A stretch of DNA of 64,000 bases from Oscillospiraceae bacterium (GTDB lineage: Bacteria > Bacillota > Clostridia > Oscillospirales > Oscillospiraceae), in contig JAFSEW010000038.1 of the NCBI GenBank assembly GCA_017435525.1, forward strand, positions 1 through 64,000, in the 5' to 3' direction. Shown piece by piece: positions 39,138 through 46,405 of the stretch. The notes below the pieces were generated by a model, which ran no database searches, had not been told where the DNA came from, and was given only the letters and a program-made list of their open reading frames with translations. Every line of letters starts with the position of its first letter. The stretch's first letter is position 1. The translations under genes were made by a program, and so were the position numbers.

Positions 39138-40508
39138 TCAGTCTTCCACATCGTAGGCATCCAGGCCTTTTTTGGCTTCCACTTTGTTGTCACCGTGCTT
39201 TACAAACAGCATGGTCACAAATGCGCAGGCCACAAAGAATGCGGCATAGGGGAAGAGGGTCTTGTAGCCGATATTGTTCATCAGCGCGCCTGCCAGAATG
39301 GGAGTGACCACCTGGGCGGACATGGAGAAGGTGTAGTACAGGCCGGTGAATTTGCCCACTTCGCTTCCCTTGCACATTTCCACGACCATGGGCAGGCTGT
39401 TCACATTGATGGCAGCCCAGGCAAGGCCCACCAGGGCGAACAGCACATACATGAAAGGCGTCACAGCGGTGGCATTCACGGTTACCAGATAGCCCACGAA
39501 GAAGCAGGAAGCCAGCAGCACAACGCCCCCCTGAATGGTCTTCTTTCTGCCGATTTTGGAGGCCAGCTGGCCGATGGGAATGTAGGATACGATGGCGCCG
39601 CCGGTGGCAACCAGCAGGCAGGTAGAAGCGCCGCCCAGACCTTCACCCATAACGCGGCTGATGTAAGTGGTAAACCAGGTGGAGACGGCATTGTAGCCGA
39701 TGTACCAGAAGGAGATGGACAGCAGAATAAAGATCAGGCTCCGCTTCACATCACGGGGAAGCTCTTCCTTGCCATCAGCAGTGGTGGTAGTGAGATTTTC
39801 CTCCGGATGGGCAGCTTCGTAGGCCCGGTTTTCCGCAGCCAGCTTGGGCTCCCGTATGGTGGCAAACAGCACAGCCACAGCAGCGACCATCAGGCCGGAA
39901 ACAACGGTAAACAGAACGGCATAATCCACCACGGCAACGGTGCCTTCGGCAGATTCAAAGGTGCCCAGGGTAAAATGGGCATCCACATTGGCGTTGGAAT
40001 AGAGAACCGCAGCCACACCCAGATAGATCAGGCCGCCCAGAGCGCCCATGAGATTGATGATGGCGTTAGCCTTGCTGCGCAGGGGCTTGGGGGTGACATC
40101 GGGCATCAGGGCCACGGCAGGGGAGCGGTAGGTGCCCATGCTCACCAGCAGCAGACCCAGCACTACCACGAAGCCCAGCAGCAGTGCTGTGGAGGGGGCT
40201 GCATAATAGTGGCTAGCCAGCCGGGGCAGAATGTTCATCATCACCACAGCCAGGGCGGTGCCGCCCAGAATGAAGGGCATGCGGCGGCCAATGGGGGTGT
40301 TGACCTTATCGCTGAGACCGCCGAAGAGGGGCAGCAGGAACAGGGCCAGAATATTATCCGCAGCCATAATAGCACCGGACCAGGTCTCGTTCAGCCGGAA
40401 GGTGTTGGAAAGGATCAGCGGCACCACATTGTCATACATCTGCCAGAAAGCACTGATGGACAGAAATGCCAGACCTACAAGGAATGTACGCTTGTTGTTC
40501 AGTTTCAT
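39138..40508 (-). CDS. MFS transporter (SLC45/GPH-like)
   Basis: A 456-residue transporter with 12 predicted helices. The helix 2-3 loop GGLSDKVNTPIGRRMPFILG is the family signature of the SLC45/GPH-like MFS branch that carries sugars. A roughly 60-residue hydrophilic loop separates the halves (around ATIREPKLAAENRAYEAAHP). First gene of an operon with GDPD and radical SAM genes, under the promoter at 40559-40587. The substrate is open: a sugar or a glycerophosphodiester are both plausible. Confidence 0.87.
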   Translation of the reverse strand: MKLNNKRTFLVGLAFLSISAFWQMYDNVVPLILSNTFRLNETWSGAIMAADNILALFLLPLFGGLSDKVNTPIGRRMPFILGGTALAVVMMNILPRLASHYYAAPSTALLLGFVVVLGLLLVSMGTYRSPAVALMPDVTPKPLRSKANAIINLMGALGGLIYLGVAAVLYSNANVDAHFTLGTFESAEGTVAVVDYAVLFTVVSGLMVAAVAVLFATIREPKLAAENRAYEAAHPEENLTTTTADGKEELPRDVKRSLIFILLSISFWYIGYNAVSTWFTTYISRVMGEGLGGASTCLLVATGGAIVSYIPIGQLASKIGRKKTIQGGVVLLASCFFVGYLVTVNATAVTPFMYVLFALVGLAWAAINVNSLPMVVEMCKGSEVGKFTGLYYTFSMSAQVVTPILAGALMNNIGYKTLFPYAAFFVACAFVTMLFVKHGDNKVEAKKGLDAYDVED

Positions 40509-40558
40509 AGTTTATCCTCCGTTCGCAGGGAATGCCACCCATGGGGCATAACGAAACA

Positions 40559-40587
40559 ATTATACTATCAGGCAGGGGAAATGTCCA
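40559..40587 (-). promoter_or_regulatory. Promoter of the MFS-GDPD-radical SAM operon
   Basis: On the minus strand TGGACA (40587-40582), 17-bp spacer, TATAAT (40564-40559). Confidence 0.82.
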
Positions 40588-40599
40588 GCATTTATCCCG

Positions 40600-41544
40600 T
40601 CAATCTTCCTGATTCTGTAGTTTTCGATACTGCCGGGGACTGATGCCGAATTCCTTTTTAAAGGCGCGGTAGAAGGTGGAATAGTCGGTAAAGCCTACCT
40701 GACGGCCCACATCTTCCAGCTGGACCCCCTGCTCTATGCGGGATTTTGCGGCAATCAGCCGCCGCTGAATGACGCAGCGATAAAAGCTGACACCCATTCT
40801 TTCCCGGAAGGTTTGTGTGATGGTACTCTGGCTGACCCAGAAGCGCCGTGCGGTATTTTCCAGGGTGATCCGCTCAGCCAGATGGCTTTCCACATACCCC
40901 AGAACCCTGTCCAGCAATTCCGGATGCTCTGCGATGGGCTGAGAACCGCTGCGCAGCAGAATCCGCTGCAGGTGCGACAGAATAATGGTGGCATAGCCGA
41001 CAACAATACATTCCCAGCCGGTTTCCCGGGACTCGGTCTCTTTTGCGGCATTGCGGAAAAGGTCCGCCAGAATTTCGCTTTCAGAGCTGCTGAAGCGCAG
41101 CAGCCTGCATTGGGAGAACAATTCCGGGGAGGGAAAAAAGCGCGTAGCGCCAAGCATAAAATCCGAGCTGACCCAGAGCACATAACGCTTGTACGGCTCT
41201 TCCATGGTTTCCGGCAGAAGCGGCCGGTGGCTGATGCCGGGCGGCACGATGATCACATCGCCCTTTTGCAGCCGATAGCGCTGGGTGCCCATGAGATACT
41301 GGGCACCGCAGGTGTTGCGGCAATAAAGGATCTCGTAAAAGGGATGGCTGTGCAGCTGCACCCGGGCGTTGGAGCTGCTGGAATCGGGATGGATATCCGC
41401 CATTTTGGATTCCATTTCCAGCTCCTGGTAGAGGTTCTCCGGATCGTAGCCCAGCTGCACAAGCGTCTGCCGTACCTGCTCCGAGGATAGCGGCTGCCCC
41501 TGCGGTAATCGCTTTACCATATTCTGAAGATGGGAAAGTTTCAT
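40600..41544 (-). CDS. AraC family transcriptional regulator
   Basis: A 314-residue regulator: cupin-type sensing region (about 70-130, RVQLHSHPFYEILYCRNTCG and KGDVIIVPPGISHRP) and a C-terminal AraC double helix-turn-helix (about 215-310, TLENTARRFWVSQSTITQTF and VGFTDYSTFYRAFKKEFGIS). The HSHPFYEI pattern is usual in sugar-responsive AraC proteins. The start at 41544 has CAGGTG 6 nt upstream. Divergent from the GPH transporter cluster, which it probably activates. Confidence 0.92.
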   Translation of the reverse strand: MKLSHLQNMVKRLPQGQPLSSEQVRQTLVQLGYDPENLYQELEMESKMADIHPDSSSSNARVQLHSHPFYEILYCRNTCGAQYLMGTQRYRLQKGDVIIVPPGISHRPLLPETMEEPYKRYVLWVSSDFMLGATRFFPSPELFSQCRLLRFSSSESEILADLFRNAAKETESRETGWECIVVGYATIILSHLQRILLRSGSQPIAEHPELLDRVLGYVESHLAERITLENTARRFWVSQSTITQTFRERMGVSFYRCVIQRRLIAAKSRIEQGVQLEDVGRQVGFTDYSTFYRAFKKEFGISPRQYRKLQNQED

Positions 41545-41575
41545 AGTTGGCACCTGATTTCGGTAATATGGAAAT

Positions 41576-41604
41576 ATTATACAATAACATTGTCAGATTT
41601 GCAA
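41576..41604 (-). promoter_or_regulatory. Promoter of the AraC-type regulator gene
   Basis: On the minus strand TTGCAA (41604-41599), 17-bp spacer, TATAAT (41581-41576). Its -35 coincides with the first TTGCAAT repeat, which suggests autoregulation. Confidence 0.75.
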
Positions 41605-41637
41605 TGTTTTGACAGGGGATTGCAATTTATTTTGCAT
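41599..41637 (+). promoter_or_regulatory. Candidate AraC-type binding repeats
   Basis: TTGCAAT at 41599-41605 and again at 41620-41626 (21 bp apart, two helical turns), and TTGCAT at 41632-41637. They lie upstream of a poor -35 and a good -10 (TATAAT at 41682-41687) for the GPH gene, the arrangement of an activator-dependent promoter. Confidence 0.55.
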
Positions 41638-41681
41638 TCATAATTTGGTAACATAATGATGGAATCTTTGGGCGCTGCCCA

Positions 41682-41687
41682 TATAAT
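41682..41687 (+). promoter_or_regulatory. -10 element of the GPH transporter cluster
   Basis: Consensus TATAAT; the sequence 17 bp upstream (ATGGAA) is a poor -35, so activation by the AraC protein is likely. Confidence 0.6.
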
Positions 41688-41708
41688 ACGGAATAAGGAG
41701 AAATCGTA

Positions 41709-43109
41709 ATGGCAAAAGTTAAAACCCCCAAGACCGGCCTGACCACCAAGCATTGGTTTGGCTATATGTTCGGCGACTGGGGCGGATGCATGACATTCAC
41801 CCTGATGGCAAGTATCTTTGGCCTGTACTGCACCAATGTGCTGGCTGTTGACCCTGTGCTGATGGGCACCCTGACCATCATCTGGACTGTTTGGGACGCC
41901 ATCAATGACCCCATGATGGGCGCGCTGATGGATAAGGCTTTCGCAAGAAAGCAGAATAAGGCCGGTAAGTTCCGCCCCTGGCTGCTCCGGGCTACCCCTC
42001 TGCTGGCTGTGTCCGCTATCTGCCTGTGGACTGTGCCCACTTTCCTGGACGGCATCCCCATGCTGGTTGCTCTGTTCTCTTTCAAGATTTTCTACGAAGC
42101 AGCCTACACCATGTTCAATATCCCCATGGGCTCTCTGCTCAGCGCCATGTCCACCACCGATGCTGAGCGTGCATCCCTGTCCTCCGCCCGTGGCGTCGGC
42201 TCCATGTTCGGCAACATGATCCCCGCTATGGTGGGCCCCGTGATCATCGGCATCTTCGGCGACAGATCCTCCACCGGCTACATGATCACCGGCGTGGCCT
42301 GCGCCATTATCGGCTTCGTGATCTGCCTGCTGCACTACGCTCTGACTGAGGAGCGCACTTCCGTGGGCGAAGACACCAAGCCCGACGACATCAAGTTCTC
42401 CGATATTCTGGTTGTTGTGAAGAAGAACCGTCCCTTTGTGGCTCTGTGCATCCACGGCGTTTGCATCTGCCTGATGCAGTATGCCGCACAGACTCTGGGC
42501 CTGTATATGTACTCCGGCGTTTATCACGATGTTACCTATCAGACCATCGCTTCCGCTCTGTCCAGCCCCTTCATGATCGGCTCCATGGTTGCCGTGCCCT
42601 TCATGTGTAAGAAGTTCGGCCTGGAGAAGCTGATCCGAGTATCCCTGCTCATCGGCGGCGGCATCTGCGTCTGCCTGTTCGGTCTGCACATGGTGCTGGA
42701 TGTGCATCCTCTGGTCCACGGCGTGATGTTGGGCCTGGGCTCCGGCTTTGCCATGGTTTCCATCCAGATGCAGTGGGGCCTGGTTGGTGAAGCCATCGAC
42801 TACAACGAGTACATCACCGGCAAGCGTACCGAAGGCTCCATCTACGGCACCTTCAACCTGTCCCGCCGTATTGGTCAGGCCATCGGCCAGGGCTGCGCTT
42901 TCTACGCACTGGCATGGATTGGCTACGAAGGCACTGCCACCGTGCAGACTGCCGGCACCGTCTTCGGCCTGAAGGTTCTGTGCGTCCTGGTTCCCGCTGT
43001 GTTTATCCTGGGCTCCTGGGCTGCCTTTAAGTTCGTTTGGAACATCACCCCCGAGGTGCGTGCTGCCATGGCTGCCAAGAAGACTGCTAAGAACGAATCC
43101 GCTGAATAA
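41709..43109 (+). CDS. GPH family sugar:cation symporter (MelB-like)
   Basis: A 466-residue transporter with 12 helices of the glycoside-pentoside-hexuronide family. Family markers: WDAINDPMMGALMDKAFARK (helix 2 cation site and following loop) and the intracellular KFRPWLLRATPLLA. Ribosome site AAGGAG 8 nt before the ATG. It should import a glycoside or uronide with Na+ or H+. First gene of a cluster with amidohydrolase, esterase and deacetylase genes, so the substrate may be acylated. Confidence 0.9.
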   Translation: MAKVKTPKTGLTTKHWFGYMFGDWGGCMTFTLMASIFGLYCTNVLAVDPVLMGTLTIIWTVWDAINDPMMGALMDKAFARKQNKAGKFRPWLLRATPLLAVSAICLWTVPTFLDGIPMLVALFSFKIFYEAAYTMFNIPMGSLLSAMSTTDAERASLSSARGVGSMFGNMIPAMVGPVIIGIFGDRSSTGYMITGVACAIIGFVICLLHYALTEERTSVGEDTKPDDIKFSDILVVVKKNRPFVALCIHGVCICLMQYAAQTLGLYMYSGVYHDVTYQTIASALSSPFMIGSMVAVPFMCKKFGLEKLIRVSLLIGGGICVCLFGLHMVLDVHPLVHGVMLGLGSGFAMVSIQMQWGLVGEAIDYNEYITGKRTEGSIYGTFNLSRRIGQAIGQGCAFYALAWIGYEGTATVQTAGTVFGLKVLCVLVPAVFILGSWAAFKFVWNITPEVRAAMAAKKTAKNESAE

Positions 43110-43121
43110 TCGAACCGCTTA

Positions 43122-43149
43122 AAACGGCACGGCTTTTGCCGTGCCGTTT
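43122..43149 (+). terminator. Hairpin between GPH and amidohydrolase genes
   Basis: Perfect 12-bp stem (43122-43133 with 43138-43149) and TTTT loop, with only a weak U-tract; probably partial termination or mRNA stabilisation. Confidence 0.55.
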
Positions 43150-43170
43150 CCCATTTGGAAAGGAGAAATT

Positions 43171-44007
43171 ATGCGCACCAGAATTTTTGGAAAAATGCTC
43201 AACAGCGAAGTGCAGGACTATCTGAAAAGAAATGATATTATCATTGTAGCCGTGGGCACCACCGAGATGCACGGCGGCTTCCCTCTGGACTGTGAAACCG
43301 TGATCAGCGAAGCCTATGCCCTGAAAATGGCGGAGGCCTGCGACGGTCTGGTGCTGACGGGCCTACCCTATTTCTACGCCGGTGCTACCGCTTCCGGCAG
43401 AGGCACTCTGCAGGTAAGTATCCGCCAGGGTATTGACTATCTGGGGGCCATTGCCCGGAATCTGCTGCGGCTGGGCTTCAAGCGCCAGGTGTATATCAGC
43501 TTCCACGGCCCTGCCCACATGACTATCTGCCCCATGATCCGGGACTTCTATGATGAGACCGGCGTACCGATTCTGTATATGGACTGCATGATGCAGATGG
43601 GCAAGTGCCGGGATCTGTTTACCAGCTTTGAAGCCTTCCACGATATCACCGTGGGCGCTTACAAAATCATGAACCGGCTGGAGGATGTGCCCCTGGTCAC
43701 CGGCTATAATCACCGGGAGCCTCAATCCTGTGCCCCCTTCAACGATCTGTTTGGCCTGGGCTATCAGAGCGCCGCTGTGGGCTACTGTTTCGGTGAAAAC
43801 GGCGACCATATGGCAACGCCGGACATTCCCGATCTTGACACCAGAGATAAAATGGCGGATAATGGAGAAAAGCTGATTTGCGGCATGGTGGAACGGATGG
43901 ATATGCCCCATGTGGTGCAGCAGCTGCGCAAGCTGGAGCAGTATGGCATGGAGAATGAAGAAAAATATCCCTGGATGCCTGCCGCCTGGAACCGGAATCA
44001 TGCATAG
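43171..44007 (+). CDS. Creatininase-family amidohydrolase
   Basis: A 278-residue protein of the creatininase/formamide-hydrolase fold. The N-terminal metal motif AVGTTEMHGGFPLDCETVIS gives E32 and H34; the usual following Asp of the family aligns with E42. A second site is YISFHGPAHMTI, where the family has GHGGN. These deviations suggest a distinct substrate. ATG 43171 follows AAAGGAGAAATT; the frame to 43141 overlaps a hairpin. Family enzymes open cyclic amides or remove N-formyl groups; here, beside an esterase and a deacetylase, it may act on an N-substituted sugar. Function is inference. Confidence 0.78.
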   Translation: MRTRIFGKMLNSEVQDYLKRNDIIIVAVGTTEMHGGFPLDCETVISEAYALKMAEACDGLVLTGLPYFYAGATASGRGTLQVSIRQGIDYLGAIARNLLRLGFKRQVYISFHGPAHMTICPMIRDFYDETGVPILYMDCMMQMGKCRDLFTSFEAFHDITVGAYKIMNRLEDVPLVTGYNHREPQSCAPFNDLFGLGYQSAAVGYCFGENGDHMATPDIPDLDTRDKMADNGEKLICGMVERMDMPHVVQQLRKLEQYGMENEEKYPWMPAAWNRNHA

Positions 44008-44058
44008 AGCATATTCCCCAGACCCAGCAGCGAAGATTTTATGTAAGAGGTACAAGTT

Positions 44059-45432
44059 ATGGATTACATTGTCAATACTCCCTGCGGCCCTGTGAAGGGA
44101 AGCAGCTGCAGTGTGCCGGGTGTGGCTGCCTTTAAGGGCATCCGCTATGCCATGGCGGGCCGTTGGGAATATCCCAGAATTGTTACCGGCTGGAACGGCA
44201 TCTACGATGCCACAGCCTACGGTGCCTGCAGCTATCAGCCCCGGGCTTTCTATGATGAGGAGCAGAACAAGAAGAAGTATTTCTACTACAATGAGTTCCG
44301 TAAGGGCGAGACTTACACCTACAGCGAGGATTGCCTGTTCCTGAATATCTGGACACCGGAGAATGCCAATGCCCAGAGCAACCTGCCTGTGCTGCTGTAT
44401 ATTCACGGCGGCGGTTTCACCGGCGGCTGCGGCCATGAGAAGCATTTTGACGATCCCATCTGGCCCACCATGGGCGTCATCGGTGTGACCATCAATTACC
44501 GCCTGGGGCCCCTGGGCTTTGCCTGCCTGGAAGAAGCTGCCAAGGAGGCAGGTCATACCGGCAACTACGGCCTGTATGATCAGCTGGCAGCAATCCGCTG
44601 GGTGCGCAGCAATATCGCTGCCTTTGGCGGTGATCCCCAGCGCATTACCATTATGGGTCAGAGTGCCGGTGCCATGAGCGTCCAGCAGCACTGCCTGAGC
44701 CCTCTGACCAAGGGTTTGTTTGCCCGGGCTGTGATGTCCAGCGGCGGCGGTGTCAGCGCCATGATGAAGCCCGCCAGGGCAGAAAAAATGTACGGTTTCT
44801 GGAACGATGTGATGTTCCGGTGCGGCTGCACCGACCTGAAGGCCTTCCGGGAAGTGCCGGCAGAAAAGCTGTTCCAGGCATGGCAGGATGCCAAGGCGGA
44901 AAATAAGAAGGCTATGGGCGGCTGCAGCCCTGTGCTGGACGGCCAGTTTATCGTGGGCTCCGGCGTGGATATCCTGAAAGAAGGCACCCACCGGGCAATT
45001 CCCTACATGGCAGGTTCTACCAGCCACGATATGATGCCCCCCATTATTTTCGGTATGGCAAAGAAGTGGTGCACTGCCCAGGCTGCTCAGGGCAAGCACA
45101 GCAGCTATGCCTGGTTCTTTGACAGAATGCTCCCCGGCGATAACAATGGTGCATGGCATTCCAGCGACCTGTGGTACTGGTTCGGCACTCTGCGCAACTG
45201 CTGGCGGCCCATGGAAGAGCGGGATCAGCAGCTGATGGAGGAGATGACCACCTACCTGTGCAACTTCGTCAGAAACGGCGACCCCAACGGCAGCGGCGTT
45301 CCCATGTGGGAAGCAGCCAACCCCATTAAGAAGCAGGTTATGCGTATGGGCCAGAAGCCTGCCCGTATGTCCCGGGTCAGCAAGCTGAAGCTGATCTACA
45401 CCATGTTCACCAACAAGGCTGTGGGCGAATAA
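44059..45432 (+). CDS. Type-B carboxylesterase
   Basis: A 457-residue alpha/beta hydrolase of the carboxylesterase/lipase (COesterase) family. Oxyanion hole LYIHGGGFTGG (about 113-123), nucleophile elbow IMGQSAGAMS with S202, and catalytic His H367 in GAWHSSDLWYWFG; D324 in AGSTSHDMM is the likely acid residue. SEDCLFLNIW is the other family signature. No signal peptide, so it acts in the cytosol, after import. Third gene of the GPH cluster. Substrate probably an acyl ester of the imported compound. Confidence 0.9.
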   Translation: MDYIVNTPCGPVKGSSCSVPGVAAFKGIRYAMAGRWEYPRIVTGWNGIYDATAYGACSYQPRAFYDEEQNKKKYFYYNEFRKGETYTYSEDCLFLNIWTPENANAQSNLPVLLYIHGGGFTGGCGHEKHFDDPIWPTMGVIGVTINYRLGPLGFACLEEAAKEAGHTGNYGLYDQLAAIRWVRSNIAAFGGDPQRITIMGQSAGAMSVQQHCLSPLTKGLFARAVMSSGGGVSAMMKPARAEKMYGFWNDVMFRCGCTDLKAFREVPAEKLFQAWQDAKAENKKAMGGCSPVLDGQFIVGSGVDILKEGTHRAIPYMAGSTSHDMMPPIIFGMAKKWCTAQAAQGKHSSYAWFFDRMLPGDNNGAWHSSDLWYWFGTLRNCWRPMEERDQQLMEEMTTYLCNFVRNGDPNGSGVPMWEAANPIKKQVMRMGQKPARMSRVSKLKLIYTMFTNKAVGE

Positions 45433-45448
45433 GCAGCGATAAAAAAGA

Positions 45449-45477
45449 CCGGTGCAGCAGAAAATCTGCTGCACCGG
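45449..45477 (+). terminator. Hairpin between esterase and deacetylase genes
   Basis: Thirteen-bp stem 45449-45461 with 45465-45477; A-run before it and a weak U-tract after it. Confidence 0.6.
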
Positions 45478-45506
45478 ATGCTTTCTACAGAACAGGAGAG
45501 GGGAAT

Positions 45507-46211
45507 ATGGCAAGATTCTATCCCGGCGGCAAGAAAAAAGCCTTCAACATTACCTATGATGATGGGGTTTTGCAGGATGAACGCTTTGTGGCGCTGCTGA
45601 ACCGATACGGCATAAAAGGCACATTCAACTTAAATTCCCAGCTGATGCAGGAGGCGTTTGCCTGGACCCATCCCAATGGGATGCAGGTAAGACGCTTGCT
45701 GCCGGAGCAGGCGAAGCATCTGTACGATGGTCATGAGATCGCATCCCACACCCTGACCCATCCGTATATGCAGCAGCTGTCGGATGCGGAGCTTTACCGG
45801 CAAATGAAGCTGGATAAAGAGAATCTGGAAACGCTCTTTGGCAGAGAGGTCAAAGGGTTCGCGGTGCCCTTTGACTATTACGATGACCGGATCGCGGATT
45901 GCGCCAAGGCCTGTGGCTTTTCCTATGCCCGGAAAAGCGAATTTACCGGCAACTTTACCCCCTGCGAAGATGCCTACCACTGGAAGACCGGAATCTATCA
46001 TATCGACCCGAATTTGACCGATTTTGTGGCAGCGTTCTTAAATACCCAGGAAGAACTGGCAGTGTGCCAGATTGTGGGCCACAGCTACGATCTGGACGCG
46101 GAGAATCTGTGGGGGACCATGGAGCTGATCTGCGCTGCCGTATCCGGGTGTGACGATATCTGGTTCTGTACCAATGCAGAACTGGTGGAATTTTTGTGCG
46201 GAAACAGCTGA
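45507..46211 (+). CDS. Polysaccharide deacetylase (NodB homology, CE4-like)
   Basis: A 234-residue cytosolic-looking protein (no signal peptide) with NodB motifs: FNITYDDGVLQDERF (motif 1, catalytic Asp pair), HEIASHTLTHPYM (motif 2, metal-binding His-x3-His) and GFAVPFDYYDD in place of motif 3 (usually R-x-P-x-G). The missing Arg in motif 3 may mean altered chemistry. GGAGAGG precedes the ATG. It may remove N- or O-acetyl groups in the GPH cluster pathway. A hairpin separates it from the esterase gene. Confidence 0.85.
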   Translation: MARFYPGGKKKAFNITYDDGVLQDERFVALLNRYGIKGTFNLNSQLMQEAFAWTHPNGMQVRRLLPEQAKHLYDGHEIASHTLTHPYMQQLSDAELYRQMKLDKENLETLFGREVKGFAVPFDYYDDRIADCAKACGFSYARKSEFTGNFTPCEDAYHWKTGIYHIDPNLTDFVAAFLNTQEELAVCQIVGHSYDLDAENLWGTMELICAAVSGCDDIWFCTNAELVEFLCGNS

Positions 46212-46223
46212 AAGAACATAGAA

Positions 46224-46400
46224 AAAGGGGCTGTCTCAAAATGATTTTTTGTAGGGACACCGCTCCTGCGGTGTCCGCGAAAACATCAATAACATAAAAA
46301 ACCGGCACAATTTGTGCCGGTTTTTCCAGTTTGGACACCCCGGAGGGGTGTCCCTACGAGATGAAATGTGAGGTTTATGCCTTAATGAGACAGCCCCTTT
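46224..46400. mobile_element. MITE-like element with 15-bp terminal inverted repeats
   Basis: Exact terminal inverted repeats AAAGGGGCTGTCTCA (46224-46238) and TGAGACAGCCCCTTT (46386-46400). Inside are two hairpins, GGACACCGC/GCGGTGTCC (46255-46276) and GGACACCCC/GGGGTGTCC (46333-46353), bounded by GTAGGGACACC and GGTGTCCCTAC, and a central AAAAACCGGCACAA stem (46297-46325). No transposase; no clear target-site duplication. It sits between two convergent genes and the central stem could act as a terminator for both. Confidence 0.8.
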
Positions 46401-46405
46401 GCTGT

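Noticed and set aside
38496..40643. 715-codon open frame on the plus strand
   Set aside because: Antisense to the GDPD and MFS genes; rich in Gly, His and Gln as expected from a complement frame.
43363..45513. 716-codon open frame on the minus strand
   Set aside because: Covers the amidohydrolase and esterase genes in antisense; those have clear catalytic motifs.
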